DNA from: Lachnospiraceae bacterium C6A11
GTDB lineage: Bacteria > Bacillota > Clostridia > Lachnospirales > Lachnospiraceae
Direction of reading: 5' to 3'
DNA length: 64,000 nt
Assembly (NCBI GenBank): GCA_000702245.1
Contig: JNKY01000013.1
Location: forward strand, 186,001 to 250,000
Positions 25,391 through 34,354 of the stretch are shown in pieces; the stretch's first letter is position 1; every line of letters begins with the position of its first letter. Under the pieces are notes generated by a model. It did not search any database. It had not been told where the DNA came from and saw nothing but the letters and a program-made list of their open reading frames with translations. Position numbers and translations under genes: made by a program.

Positions 25391-26308
25391 TTACTCCTTA
25401 TCAAGTATTTCCTTAAATTCCTGAAGCTTAGCCTTGGCCTTCTTACTGATCTTGCGAGGAACCTCTATCTCGATCGTAACGTACTGGTCACCGTAGATAT
25501 TTCTTCCCATGACCGGCATGCCCTTGCCCTTAAGTCTCATCTGTGTGCCAGCCTGTGTACACTCCTTGATATTTGTCTCAACATCGCCGTAAAGCGTATG
25601 CATGATGACCTTGCCGCCAAATACAGCTGTTGTGAACGGAATACGCGCTGTTGTGTAAACATCTATACCGTCGCGTCTGAATCTGCCGTCCTCTATGATA
25701 TCAACCTCAAGAAGTATATCGCCCGGCTCACCACCGTTCGGACTAGGTTCGCCCTTACCTCTGAGTCTTATCCTTCTGCCGCTTTCCATACCTGCAGGGA
25801 TGGTTACACTGAGGCTTTCCTTGTTGCCTGCATTTCTGATATTGAGTACCTTCTCGCAGCCCTTCGCAGCCTCCTCAAGAGTAATGGTAACGGATGCAAC
25901 AACATCACGTCCACGCATAGGTCCGCGTCTTCCACCGAAGCCGCCACCGAAGAAGCTTCCGAATCCTCCGCCGCCGAAACCGCCACCGAAGAGTCCTTCA
26001 AGTATATCGTTCAGGTCGCCGCTGAAGCCATATGAAGAATAGCCGCCTGCTCCGCCGCCGAAACCGCCGTCTCCGCCATTCTCGAAAGCAGCCATACCGA
26101 ACTGGTCGTATACGCTACGCTTCTTAGGATCGCTGAGAACCTCATAAGCCTCTGAAGCTTCCTTAAACTTCTCCTCTGCATCCTTATCTCCCGGATTTGC
26201 ATCCGGATGATATTTCTTCGCAAGTATACGATAAGCCTTCTTGATGGCTTCCTCGTCTGCTGATTTATCTATTCCCAGAACCTCATAAAAATCTCTCTTC
26301 TGGCTCAT
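25391..26308 (-). CDS. DnaJ-type J-domain co-chaperone without zinc finger
   Basis: A 305-residue type-B J-protein. J domain at 1-70 with the HPD motif (YHPDANPGD), a long Gly/Phe-rich linker (about 75-130, [19 protein letters not shown]), then two C-terminal substrate-binding barrels ([20 protein letters not shown] and [20 protein letters not shown]). The four CxxCxGxG zinc repeats of DnaJ are absent, so it resembles CbpA or class-B DnaJ. It would stimulate DnaK ATPase and deliver clients. It stands alone, with no hrcA, grpE or dnaK beside it, but has its own SigA promoter and CIRCE site, so it is a heat-shock gene controlled by HrcA. Confidence 0.9.
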   Translation of the reverse strand: MSQKRDFYEVLGIDKSADEEAIKKAYRILAKKYHPDANPGDKDAEEKFKEASEAYEVLSDPKKRSVYDQFGMAAFENGGDGGFGGGAGGYSSYGFSGDLNDILEGLFGGGFGGGGFGSFFGGGFGGRRGPMRGRDVVASVTITLEEAAKGCEKVLNIRNAGNKESLSVTIPAGMESGRRIRLRGKGEPSPNGGEPGDILLEVDIIEDGRFRRDGIDVYTTARIPFTTAVFGGKVIMHTLYGDVETNIKECTQAGTQMRLKGKGMPVMGRNIYGDQYVTIEIEVPRKISKKAKAKLQEFKEILDKE

Positions 26309-26413
26309 TAATAAGTCACCTTCTTCTAAATCTCTGCATCTTATATCTGTCGGTAATCAATTAATATGCGGTCAAAGATACAGTATTTCCTATCTTTTTC
26401 TATAAACATAGTG

Positions 26414-26442
26414 ATTATAGCATTAAAATTAGCACTCGTCAA
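26414..26442 (-). promoter_or_regulatory. Consensus SigA promoter of the J-protein gene
   Basis: On the minus strand TTGACG (26437-26442) and TATAAT (26414-26419) are 17 bp apart. The CIRCE operator overlaps the -35 region. Confidence 0.9.
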
Positions 26443-26455
26443 TAACGAGTGCTAA
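26429..26455. promoter_or_regulatory. CIRCE operator (HrcA binding site)
   Basis: TTAGCACTC-N9-GAGTGCTAA, an exact match to the CIRCE consensus. HrcA bound here would cover the -35 and spacer of the J-protein promoter and release it on heat shock. Confidence 0.97.
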
Positions 26456-26514
26456 TACATTTATAAATATTTATTCATAATCATTGCATTATATGAGTTT
26501 AGTCATGGACAATG

Positions 26515-28245
26515 CTACTCTAAGCTCTTGATAAGCTCCTGAACCTTTGCCTCGAATTCCTTCGACTTCTGCTGGCCGTCCTCAAGGGAGCTTCCCTTAA
26601 CGCCATAGTAGAACTTGATCTTTGGCTCAGTTCCTGATGGACGTGCGCAGAGCCATGCATCATCAGAAAGCTCGTAGTAAACAACGTTTGACTTTGGAAG
26701 TCCGGTTGGCTTTACTGCTCCTGTTGCAAGATCTGTGATTGTATCCTTCTGGTAATCTCTTACTGCAAGTACCTTGTAGCCTGCGATCTCTGAAGGTGTA
26801 TTTGCGCGGAGCGCTTCCATGATGGCACCGATCTTAGCGATACCCTCGATACCCTTCATTGTGATCGTTGTGATGGCATCGATATGGTAGCCGTATTTCT
26901 CATACATATCTATCATAGCATCCCAGAGAGTCTTGCCCTGAGACTTGTAATAAGCTGCTGCTTCGCAGAGAGCCATAGTAGCAACGATAGCATCCTTATC
27001 TCTTGCATGTGTTCCGATAAGGCAGCCGTAGCTTTCCTCGAAACCAAAGAGATAAGTTCCGCGGCCTTCGTTTTCGTAAGCAAGGATCCTTCTTCCGATC
27101 CACTTGAAGCCTGTCAGGCACTCCTCTTCCTCAACGCCGTAAGCCTTTGCAACCTGGTCAACAAGATTTGTTGTAACGATGGTCTTAACAAGCTTTGCAT
27201 CCTCAGGTATACCTCTTGTTGCTGCAACCTGCGAGAGCTCGTACTCAGCAAGAAGGCTTCCTGACATATTTCCTGTGAGGCAGATATATTCGCCGCTCTT
27301 TGCATCCTTAACGTAAACGCCAAGTCTGTCTGCATCAGGGTCAGTTGCAAGAACAAGGTCTGCATCAACCTCCTCAGCAAGCTTAAGTGCAAGTGCGAAA
27401 GCTTCCTTAGCTTCAGGATTCGGATAATCAACTGTTGGGAAGTTTCCGTCAGGCAGCTCCTGCTCAGGAACTACGTAAACATTTGGGAAACCGATCTCTG
27501 CGAGTATACGTCTTGCAGGGATATTTCCTGTTCCGTGAAGTGGTGAATAAACAACCTTTATATCCTTACCGAACTTGTCGATAGCATCCTGGTGGATGAT
27601 AACCTTCTTAAGCTCAGCGATGTAAGCGTCATCAACCTCTTTACCGATCGTGATGTAGAGGCCTGCTGCGATTGCAGCTTCCTTGTCCATAGTCTTGGCA
27701 TCCTCGATCCTGATCGCCTTAACGCAGTCCATGATTCCTGTATCGTTTGGAGGAGTGATCTGTGCGCCATCCTCCCAGTAAACCTTGTAGCCGTTGTATT
27801 CAGGCGGATTGTGGCTTGCTGTGATATTTATACCTGCTGTACATCCGAGATATCTTACTGCAAAGGAAAGCTCTGGCGTCGGTCTGAGAGACTCGAAACG
27901 ATAAGCCTTGATACCGTTTGCTGCAAGTGTAAGTGCTGCAACGTCAGCAAATTCAGGCGAGAAGTTTCTGCAATCGTATGCGATAGCAACACCCTTAGCC
28001 TGTGCGCCCTTGGAAATAATATAATCAGCAAGACCCTGTGTAGCTCTTGCAACAACGTATTTGTTCATACGGTTTATGCCGGCACCGATTATGCCTCTGA
28101 GACCTGCTGTACCGAATTCGAGCTCTGCGTAAAATCTTTCCTTGATCTCTTTCTCATCACCGCTTATAGCTTTAAGCTCTGCTTTGGTCTCCTCGTCGAA
28201 GAACGGATTCTCGAGCCATTCCTCGTAAACCTTCATGTAGTCCAT
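26515..28245 (-). CDS. Alpha-phosphoglucomutase / phosphomannomutase
   Basis: A 576-residue alpha-D-phosphohexomutase. The active-site phosphoserine loop is GINITASHNPPEYNGYK (Ser144), the Mg2+ loop is LATDPDADRLG, the sugar-binding loop is FGFEESYGCLIG and the phosphate-binding site is ARPSGTEPKIKFY near the end. It interconverts glucose 1- and 6-phosphate (or mannose phosphates) for glycogen, UDP-glucose and surface polymers. The length and motif set fit the PgcA-like group of Firmicutes. The ATG follows AGGAGG. It is a single-gene unit downstream of the large uncharacterised family. Confidence 0.93.
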   Translation of the reverse strand: MDYMKVYEEWLENPFFDEETKAELKAISGDEKEIKERFYAELEFGTAGLRGIIGAGINRMNKYVVARATQGLADYIISKGAQAKGVAIAYDCRNFSPEFADVAALTLAANGIKAYRFESLRPTPELSFAVRYLGCTAGINITASHNPPEYNGYKVYWEDGAQITPPNDTGIMDCVKAIRIEDAKTMDKEAAIAAGLYITIGKEVDDAYIAELKKVIIHQDAIDKFGKDIKVVYSPLHGTGNIPARRILAEIGFPNVYVVPEQELPDGNFPTVDYPNPEAKEAFALALKLAEEVDADLVLATDPDADRLGVYVKDAKSGEYICLTGNMSGSLLAEYELSQVAATRGIPEDAKLVKTIVTTNLVDQVAKAYGVEEEECLTGFKWIGRRILAYENEGRGTYLFGFEESYGCLIGTHARDKDAIVATMALCEAAAYYKSQGKTLWDAMIDMYEKYGYHIDAITTITMKGIEGIAKIGAIMEALRANTPSEIAGYKVLAVRDYQKDTITDLATGAVKPTGLPKSNVVYYELSDDAWLCARPSGTEPKIKFYYGVKGSSLEDGQQKSKEFEAKVQELIKSLE

Positions 28246-28378
28246 TGTGTATCCTCCTATCGTATCTATATAACTTTTGCAGTTCCCGGTATGACCGTTC
28301 CTGAATAACCGGGCCGCGTTCCGTTACGCGCCGATCATACTTATGATATAGTGTGTGTCCCCGCTTTGGGAAAATGAA

Positions 28379-28414
28379 TTTAGGGAACTGCATACTTATC
28401 CACAGTTCCCTAAA
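28379..28414 (-). terminator. Terminator after the 910-residue protein gene
   Basis: A perfect 12-bp stem (28379-28390 and 28403-28414) around a 12-nt loop, 34 bp beyond the stop codon. The T-run is short (TTCATTTT). Confidence 0.7.
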
Positions 28415-28448
28415 ATTATACTCTAATTATCACGATTTGTGAAGAAAA

Positions 28449-31181
28449 TTATATAGATTTTCTTGCACCTTTTACAGGCACTTCCTTAGACTTGCCGGCA
28501 TTCAGCGCGGTATTCTTGTCTTTAGCCATATTCTTCTGAGTATCTTCTATTGTCTGACGTACATTCTTCGCATATTCCTTCGCAAGTTCCGGATCAAGCT
28601 GTCTCCTGTACTGTCCGTTCTGTTTTTTTCTGACCAGTTTCCGGATACTGTTCGTCGTATATTTCTCAATCTCAATACACTTTGAATTGGTGATATCGAA
28701 GTTTCCCTTCGTGACTTCCTTGACACCCCTTCTCCTGTTAACGGTATTTCTTGCTTCTGTCAGAAAACCACTCGTTTCGGTACATTCTTCACTTACAACA
28801 TTCATCGCCGCAAATATGTATGAATCCCGAGGAACCAATCTCTTCCCGACTCCGGAGGCTTTAAAATACTTATATCCTCCGACCATAATGTCATGGTTGG
28901 CATTGGCGATAACGGTATTCACCTTATCAAAATTAACACCCTCAAGACTCTCCGGAAGATGAGCTATCTTTTTAACACTTTCATATACCTTCTTATATGC
29001 GGCATTTCCTGCTTCAGGTTCAATCATATTTTTATAGACTGTCTGCATCTCGCTTATATACCAGCTGTATGAATCGTCATTGAGCTTACCGTTTATCAGC
29101 TTAGGTTCTGTCAGTCCATAGATCTTCTTTTTCTGATGATCGATAACCTTTCCGATGCTGTCCGGTGTGACAACCGCTCTTCTGAGATCATTATTGCTCA
29201 TAGTATCGAGTCCAAGTTCCTCTCGCGCCTGCTTTGCGAAGGCCTCGACCTTCTTCTCGTCAAATGGAACCGCAGGTCTGTGCTTCTTCCAGATATGCGC
29301 ACCAATTACCTTCGAGAGGTTATCCACAAGCTGCTCCTTGGTTCCGTTAAGAACGCCAACACCTGTATGGGCCTGCATGTATTTATCATATTCATTTTTA
29401 GGTGCTGTCTTCGTATATTCGCCGAGCAGTCTCTTGCCCGGATCAACGCGAAGCACGCCGTACTCCGGATCATTATAATCTATGATATGCTCATTCTCGG
29501 TACCCGGTACAAGAAAAGTCTTCAGGCTATTCAAAATATTATCAACAGTCGCAATTCTCTGCTTTTCTGTATCTGAACGTGAATGCTTGGCGCCCTCCGG
29601 ACCCTCAGCCTGGTATTTCTTATATCTGAGATACTCCGTTGCAAGTCTTGCAGTTTCCTTAACCTGGTCGGTATAATCCTCGATACTTTCCTGGTCATTC
29701 ATATCGATCTTCATCTCGGACAGTGTCTTCAGAGCCTTCTTCAGGTTACTGAACTGCTTTGAAGATGACATCAAGGCCGGATCCACATCGCAGAGAGCCT
29801 TATAAAGGCCCTTGTTATCACTTGTCAGAGTTGCTTTTTCAGCAGGCGTCAGTTTTACCTGTACCCTGTCCTGAAGCCTCTTTGCATAGTAAGAAGCCGT
29901 GCTGATTCCCTTCAGTTCCTTAGCTGCCGCACCTACGAAGACGGACATATAACCTAAACAGGTGCTTCTCTCCGTCTCATCGATAGGACCGGCGATGGAT
30001 CTTGTCCACTGCTCATTTATGATATCGTAATGTGTTTTATATTTCTTTATCTCTTCTTCGCTTTTCTTAAGATTATCTGCCCATTTGTTAAGTTCGCCGA
30101 GCCTCGTTTCCTTAGCCTTCTTCTGCTCGTCAGTATCGGCAGGCATGGCATTATATGCCTCCCACGCCTCATCGTACTGCTTCTTTTCCTTAAGGTATGG
30201 TTTATTGCGTAGATCATGTTCTTTCTTTATATTGTCCAGAGTTACTTTTCCGGAAGCCATCACTTCAATATCCGCTACAGGCCATCCTGCCTTCAGGAGA
30301 TCTATCTTTGCTGAAAGGTTGCTGAGGTTAGTTCCAAACGCTCTCGGTCCTGTTGTAAACTCGGCATAATCATTCTGAGTTACTTCGGCAAACTCCAGCT
30401 TCCTGAAGTCATCTTTAGATATGCTCAGTGCCTTTTCCATCCTCTCCTTCTGCATGATCATCTCATCCAGAAGCTCATCTCTGGTAACACTTCTATCCTT
30501 CAGGCAAGCTTCCATCTTTCTGCTGACTCTCATGGCCCCGGCTATGGAATCAAGTATTCCACTCTCTGTAAACTTGGCAAGATTACCAAGGTCATCAGCC
30601 TGCACCACTTTTACGCCTACACCGTTCTCCCTAACATCAATAGCAGCTGCTGTCAGATTCATCTTTACCATCAGATTAAAGGCATATTCATACATAGGAT
30701 CATTCTGAGCCCTCTGAAGCCAGCCATCACCTGCCATATCCTCCGCCAGCTGCTGTACGGTATCATAGTAGCCCCTTACAGCCTCGTTCGGGAACTTGAT
30801 CTTATCAGCCTTTTCCTTCATGATGTCCGCTATCTCGCGGTAAGCATTCTTGAACCTCTTTACAGTGTTATCCCATACAGACGAATAATATTTCGGCGGC
30901 ATTTCAGATACTCTGCTATTATATATCTCATCAGAAGTGATATCATGATCATCTCCATCCATACTATCCTTAGCCAGCTGGTCGTATTCTTTTCCGAATT
31001 CCTTCGCAACAACTTCAGGGGAGCCCTGTCCGACAGCATCAAAGATGCCGGTTTCCTTATAAAGCCTCTCACTTTCCTCCTTTGATATCTGCCCCTTAAG
31101 GAGACCAAAAAGAATTATGGCCGCGTATGCATGGCCCTTATCCATATCAAAACAACTATTCTGCTTTTTGTATCTTGGCAT
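28449..31181 (-). CDS. Large uncharacterised protein, family member A (910 residues)
   Basis: A 910-residue, highly charged, mostly helical soluble protein with no signal peptide or membrane segment. It shares blocks with the proteins at 31351-34098 and 34355-38020: an N-terminal helix ending FGLLKGQIS (about 24-33), TTGPRAFG (276-283), LLKAGWPVADI (295-305), DPALMSSSKQF (467-477) followed by a Lys-rich helix, and KHSRSDTEKQRIATVDNILN (532-551). The C-terminus is KGARKSI. The ATG follows GGAGGG. Its promoter is the GTTGCGC-box element shared by the whole family. No known domain was recognised; a structural or effector-like role is possible but unproven. This gene and 31351-34098 are tandem paralogs. 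Confidence 0.8.
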   Translation of the reverse strand: MPRYKKQNSCFDMDKGHAYAAIILFGLLKGQISKEESERLYKETGIFDAVGQGSPEVVAKEFGKEYDQLAKDSMDGDDHDITSDEIYNSRVSEMPPKYYSSVWDNTVKRFKNAYREIADIMKEKADKIKFPNEAVRGYYDTVQQLAEDMAGDGWLQRAQNDPMYEYAFNLMVKMNLTAAAIDVRENGVGVKVVQADDLGNLAKFTESGILDSIAGAMRVSRKMEACLKDRSVTRDELLDEMIMQKERMEKALSISKDDFRKLEFAEVTQNDYAEFTTGPRAFGTNLSNLSAKIDLLKAGWPVADIEVMASGKVTLDNIKKEHDLRNKPYLKEKKQYDEAWEAYNAMPADTDEQKKAKETRLGELNKWADNLKKSEEEIKKYKTHYDIINEQWTRSIAGPIDETERSTCLGYMSVFVGAAAKELKGISTASYYAKRLQDRVQVKLTPAEKATLTSDNKGLYKALCDVDPALMSSSKQFSNLKKALKTLSEMKIDMNDQESIEDYTDQVKETARLATEYLRYKKYQAEGPEGAKHSRSDTEKQRIATVDNILNSLKTFLVPGTENEHIIDYNDPEYGVLRVDPGKRLLGEYTKTAPKNEYDKYMQAHTGVGVLNGTKEQLVDNLSKVIGAHIWKKHRPAVPFDEKKVEAFAKQAREELGLDTMSNNDLRRAVVTPDSIGKVIDHQKKKIYGLTEPKLINGKLNDDSYSWYISEMQTVYKNMIEPEAGNAAYKKVYESVKKIAHLPESLEGVNFDKVNTVIANANHDIMVGGYKYFKASGVGKRLVPRDSYIFAAMNVVSEECTETSGFLTEARNTVNRRRGVKEVTKGNFDITNSKCIEIEKYTTNSIRKLVRKKQNGQYRRQLDPELAKEYAKNVRQTIEDTQKNMAKDKNTALNAGKSKEVPVKGARKSI

Positions 31182-31248
31182 AGCTTTTCCCTCCGATTTT
31201 TATGATGTATTTACAGGCAGTCTGCTGCCTTTCTTTTGCTCTAACGGC

Positions 31249-31281
31249 ATCATATCACCCTTCGCGCAACAAAAGCGCAAC
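31249..31281 (-). promoter_or_regulatory. GTTGCGC-box promoter of member A
   Basis: Minus strand: direct repeat GTTGCGC-TTTT-GTTGCGC (31264-31281), then TATGAT (31249-31254) exactly 20 bp after the first TTGCGC. This is the most regular of the five copies. Confidence 0.8.
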
Positions 31282-31350
31282 ATCATATTTAAAACTTCAT
31301 TTGAAAATATGTTTTATGATTACGATCTGTCGATTATATTACAGTGCTAC

Positions 31351-34098
31351 TTAACCTATAGAATGTCTTCTTGTTCTTACTTCTTCTTTCTCCGATTCCT
31401 TTACAGGAGTCTCCTTGGATTTTTTCTTTTCTTCCTGAGCCGCCGCGTCCTTCACTCCCTTAAGGTCTTCCCTTATCTTGTTCTGATCAAAAGGCTTTAC
31501 TGCATCAAACATATCTCTCTCGATATCCTCACTGAGATCTCTTTTATCCTCCATCGTACCTGTTATCTTATCAAATCTCTCTCTGTCATAATGATCAAAG
31601 TCAAAATAATTCTTGCTTTCCAGATAAAAATTGCCCGATTTTAATTTCTTTACTCCCCTTGCTGTATTAAGTTCATTAATAAGAATCCTATTCAAACTTT
31701 CCACGCCCGGACAATTATCGCCAATCGCATGAAGGATGAGGAAACAGAATCTGGCATTCTGATCAACCGACTTCGGGTATTTAAGTATCCTTTCTCTGGC
31801 ATTTGTGAAAAGCTCCTGATTAGTCTTCTCTACAAGCTTAAATACCTTGTCTCTATCAACCTCATCAAGTTCCTCCGGAAGGTGAGCGAGTTTTTCAACG
31901 CAGTCAAACACCTTGTTGTAGTAAGTATTTCTTTTGTCCCTGCCATTCATTATCGTGTATACGGCCTTCATATCCTTTATAAGCTCTGAATATGACGCAT
32001 CGCTGGAAGGAGCATATACTTTGCTGCGCTGCTTATTTAATCCCTCCTGAAGAGTATGCGGACCTTGGAGAGCTTCTCTAAGCTCTTTCTCGGTCATATT
32101 ATCTATACTTAGTTCCCTGTTGATCTTATCAAACAGTTTATTTGCCTTTTCCTTATCAAGCGGAGCATCAGGGTTATTCTTCTTCAAAACATAGCCTGTC
32201 AACGCTCTTGCAAATGCCTCCTTCATCTTCTTAAGCGAACCGTTAACGACACCCCGTCCGGTATAACGGTACATAATTCTGTCGTAAGGATTCTTCTTTG
32301 AAGCATCAGCATATTCACCGAGAAGCCCTCTCTCTTCCTTCACCTCATAGATGTGATAATCATTCTTGGAAGGAATGATCTTTTCGTCAGTACCCGGAAC
32401 CGTAAGAGCCTTAAGCCCGTTAAGAATTGCATCAACTGTGCTCACTCTCTTCGCCTCGAGCTCGGAACGCTTATGGGTGTGTTTCCACTGTCCCTTGTAC
32501 TGGTTCGTCTTATATCTCAGGTAAACGGTTGCCTTCTCAGCAGCTTCCTTAACCTTATCCTTATATTCCTCAACCTTCTCCGGATCATTGGTGTCAAGAG
32601 TCTTCTTCAGTCTGTCGAGCTCCTTCAACGCTGTCTTAAAATCACCGAACTGCTTTGACGAGCTGACAAGCTTCGGATCGACCGCCTCAAGACTCTCAAC
32701 AAAGCCTGAAATGTTTTCAGAAAGAAGGGCCTTATCCGCAGGAGAAAGCTCCTTATTCATTTTTCCGGCTATCCTTCCGTGAAGATTCTTCGCTCCGATA
32801 AAAAGCCTGTTATCCTTAACCTTATCAAGAAAAAGACTGATATTTGTAAGCCTGTTATTTCTCTCAGTTACCGATAAGCCCTCTCCGGCCTTCATTGCAT
32901 CCCAGAGAGCACTAAGTTCTTCGTTAAGTGCCTTCGCAGCATCAATCTGCTGCTGCTCGACCTCAAGCTCAGCTTCCTTCTCCTTACGGGCAGCCTCACG
33001 CTTCTCCTTTTTGGCTGTCCATGCCTCGCTCACATCCTTCTTTTGGTCATCCTGGGCTCTTTCCTTGGCAATACTATCCTTCCGCGATTCGATCGCACCC
33101 TGTCCTCCTTTGATCACACCGGCCGTCACACTGATAAGTCGTCTCAGCATGACGATATCATCCAGATCCGTAGCCGGCCATCCCGCCTTCAGAAGTTCCT
33201 TTCTTGCCGTCACATCCTGAAGTACGTAAGCATAACCTCTCGGTCCGTTAGTAAACTCATCATAAGCATTTTGGACAGCATTTGCTTTCCTAAGCTTCTC
33301 GAATTCCTCCTTGCTCATACTGAGAGTCTTTTCGAGCCTTTTTTCCTGTTCCTCGTATTCACGGATCAATTCATCACGTGTAACATCACCCTTGGTAATG
33401 TGGTCCTCAAGCTTTCTCATTGCTCTGATGCCACCTGACACCGCATCGAGCATCCCTGTTTCTCCGACCGCCTGAAGAACCTTTCCGTCCTCACCCTGAA
33501 TTATAAGTGGAGTAAAATGAATATTATCAGGATCATTATCATCGATAGACGGCCTCGCAGCGGTAAGATTAATCTTTATCTCAGTATTCCACGCATATTC
33601 GAAGGCTATATCCGATTCCAAACGGTTTCTCCAGCTTCTTTCATTTGCCGCATCTTCTATCATAAGCTGCATGACATCATAATAATTCTTCTCACTTTCG
33701 CTACGGAACTGAATTCTTGCGCCTTTCTTCTTCATGATCTCGGCAAGCTCGGCAAGTCCCTCCTTGAACATCTTCAATGCAGGATCCCACCTGTCGGTAA
33801 ACACTCTGTTATAGGCCGCACCCTTATCATTTGAAAAGCCCGGCTCTGTAACATCCATTATTTCATCGTTTACTTCTAAGCGCCTTGCCAGTCCACCTAT
33901 TTCCTCTCCATAGACTGCAGTAATATTTTTCGCATTCATCGTTCTCACGCAGTCACACACCGTGATCTTCTTGTAAATATCAATCTTCTCCTTCTCGCTG
34001 AGCTGATCCTTAAGAAGTCCGAATATAATGAATGAAGACATCTCCGATATCTTATTTGCATCAAAGTCATAATAATTGTATTTTGTTCTGTTTGGCAT
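31351..34098 (-). CDS. Large uncharacterised protein, family member B (915 residues)
   Basis: A 915-residue paralog of member A. Shared blocks in the same order: FGLLKDQLS (26-34), TNGPRGYA (283-290), LLKAGWPATDLDDI (302-315), DPKLVSSSKQF (474-484) and RSELEAKRVSTVDAILNGLK (544-563). A Lys/Glu-rich coiled coil (about 360-395) is specific to this copy. The C-terminus is VRTRRHSIG, which like the other two large members ends in a basic-Ser motif. No signal peptide or membrane helix. The start has AGGAGG 8 nt upstream. It lies upstream of member A on the same strand but each has its own box promoter, and it is divergent from member C. Confidence 0.8.
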   Translation of the reverse strand: MPNRTKYNYYDFDANKISEMSSFIIFGLLKDQLSEKEKIDIYKKITVCDCVRTMNAKNITAVYGEEIGGLARRLEVNDEIMDVTEPGFSNDKGAAYNRVFTDRWDPALKMFKEGLAELAEIMKKKGARIQFRSESEKNYYDVMQLMIEDAANERSWRNRLESDIAFEYAWNTEIKINLTAARPSIDDNDPDNIHFTPLIIQGEDGKVLQAVGETGMLDAVSGGIRAMRKLEDHITKGDVTRDELIREYEEQEKRLEKTLSMSKEEFEKLRKANAVQNAYDEFTNGPRGYAYVLQDVTARKELLKAGWPATDLDDIVMLRRLISVTAGVIKGGQGAIESRKDSIAKERAQDDQKKDVSEAWTAKKEKREAARKEKEAELEVEQQQIDAAKALNEELSALWDAMKAGEGLSVTERNNRLTNISLFLDKVKDNRLFIGAKNLHGRIAGKMNKELSPADKALLSENISGFVESLEAVDPKLVSSSKQFGDFKTALKELDRLKKTLDTNDPEKVEEYKDKVKEAAEKATVYLRYKTNQYKGQWKHTHKRSELEAKRVSTVDAILNGLKALTVPGTDEKIIPSKNDYHIYEVKEERGLLGEYADASKKNPYDRIMYRYTGRGVVNGSLKKMKEAFARALTGYVLKKNNPDAPLDKEKANKLFDKINRELSIDNMTEKELREALQGPHTLQEGLNKQRSKVYAPSSDASYSELIKDMKAVYTIMNGRDKRNTYYNKVFDCVEKLAHLPEELDEVDRDKVFKLVEKTNQELFTNARERILKYPKSVDQNARFCFLILHAIGDNCPGVESLNRILINELNTARGVKKLKSGNFYLESKNYFDFDHYDRERFDKITGTMEDKRDLSEDIERDMFDAVKPFDQNKIREDLKGVKDAAAQEEKKKSKETPVKESEKEEVRTRRHSIG

Positions 34099-34134
34099 TG
34101 TTTTTTCCTCCTAATTTTTCTCCTAATACAACTC

Positions 34135-34167
34135 ATCATAACACCCAATCCGCAACAAATGCGCAAC
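34135..34167 (-). promoter_or_regulatory. GTTGCGC-box promoter of member B
   Basis: Minus strand: GTTGCGC-ATTT-GTTGCGG (34150-34167), then TATGAT (34135-34140) exactly 20 bp after TTGCGC. The leader to the ATG is only about 30 nt. Confidence 0.8.
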
Positions 34168-34199
34168 GCGGACCTTGCTCTTTGAAAAATTAAAAACTT

Positions 34200-34232
34200 G
34201 TTGCGCTTTTGTTATTTTTTATATGGTAGACT
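34200..34232 (+). promoter_or_regulatory. GTTGCGC-box promoter of member C
   Basis: GTTGCGC-TTTT-GTTATTT (34200-34217), then TAGACT (34227-34232) exactly 20 bp after TTGCGC (34201-34206). It is back to back with the member B promoter, 32 bp between boxes. Confidence 0.75.
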
Positions 34233-34354
34233 TAATACTGATCTTAAATAAACCGGTGAGATAGAATAGAACTAATCGAATACTCAAAATAAACCAGCCG
34301 GAAAGTTGATGTAATCAATCAGTAACAACAGAGAATAATATAAGGAGAACAGAC

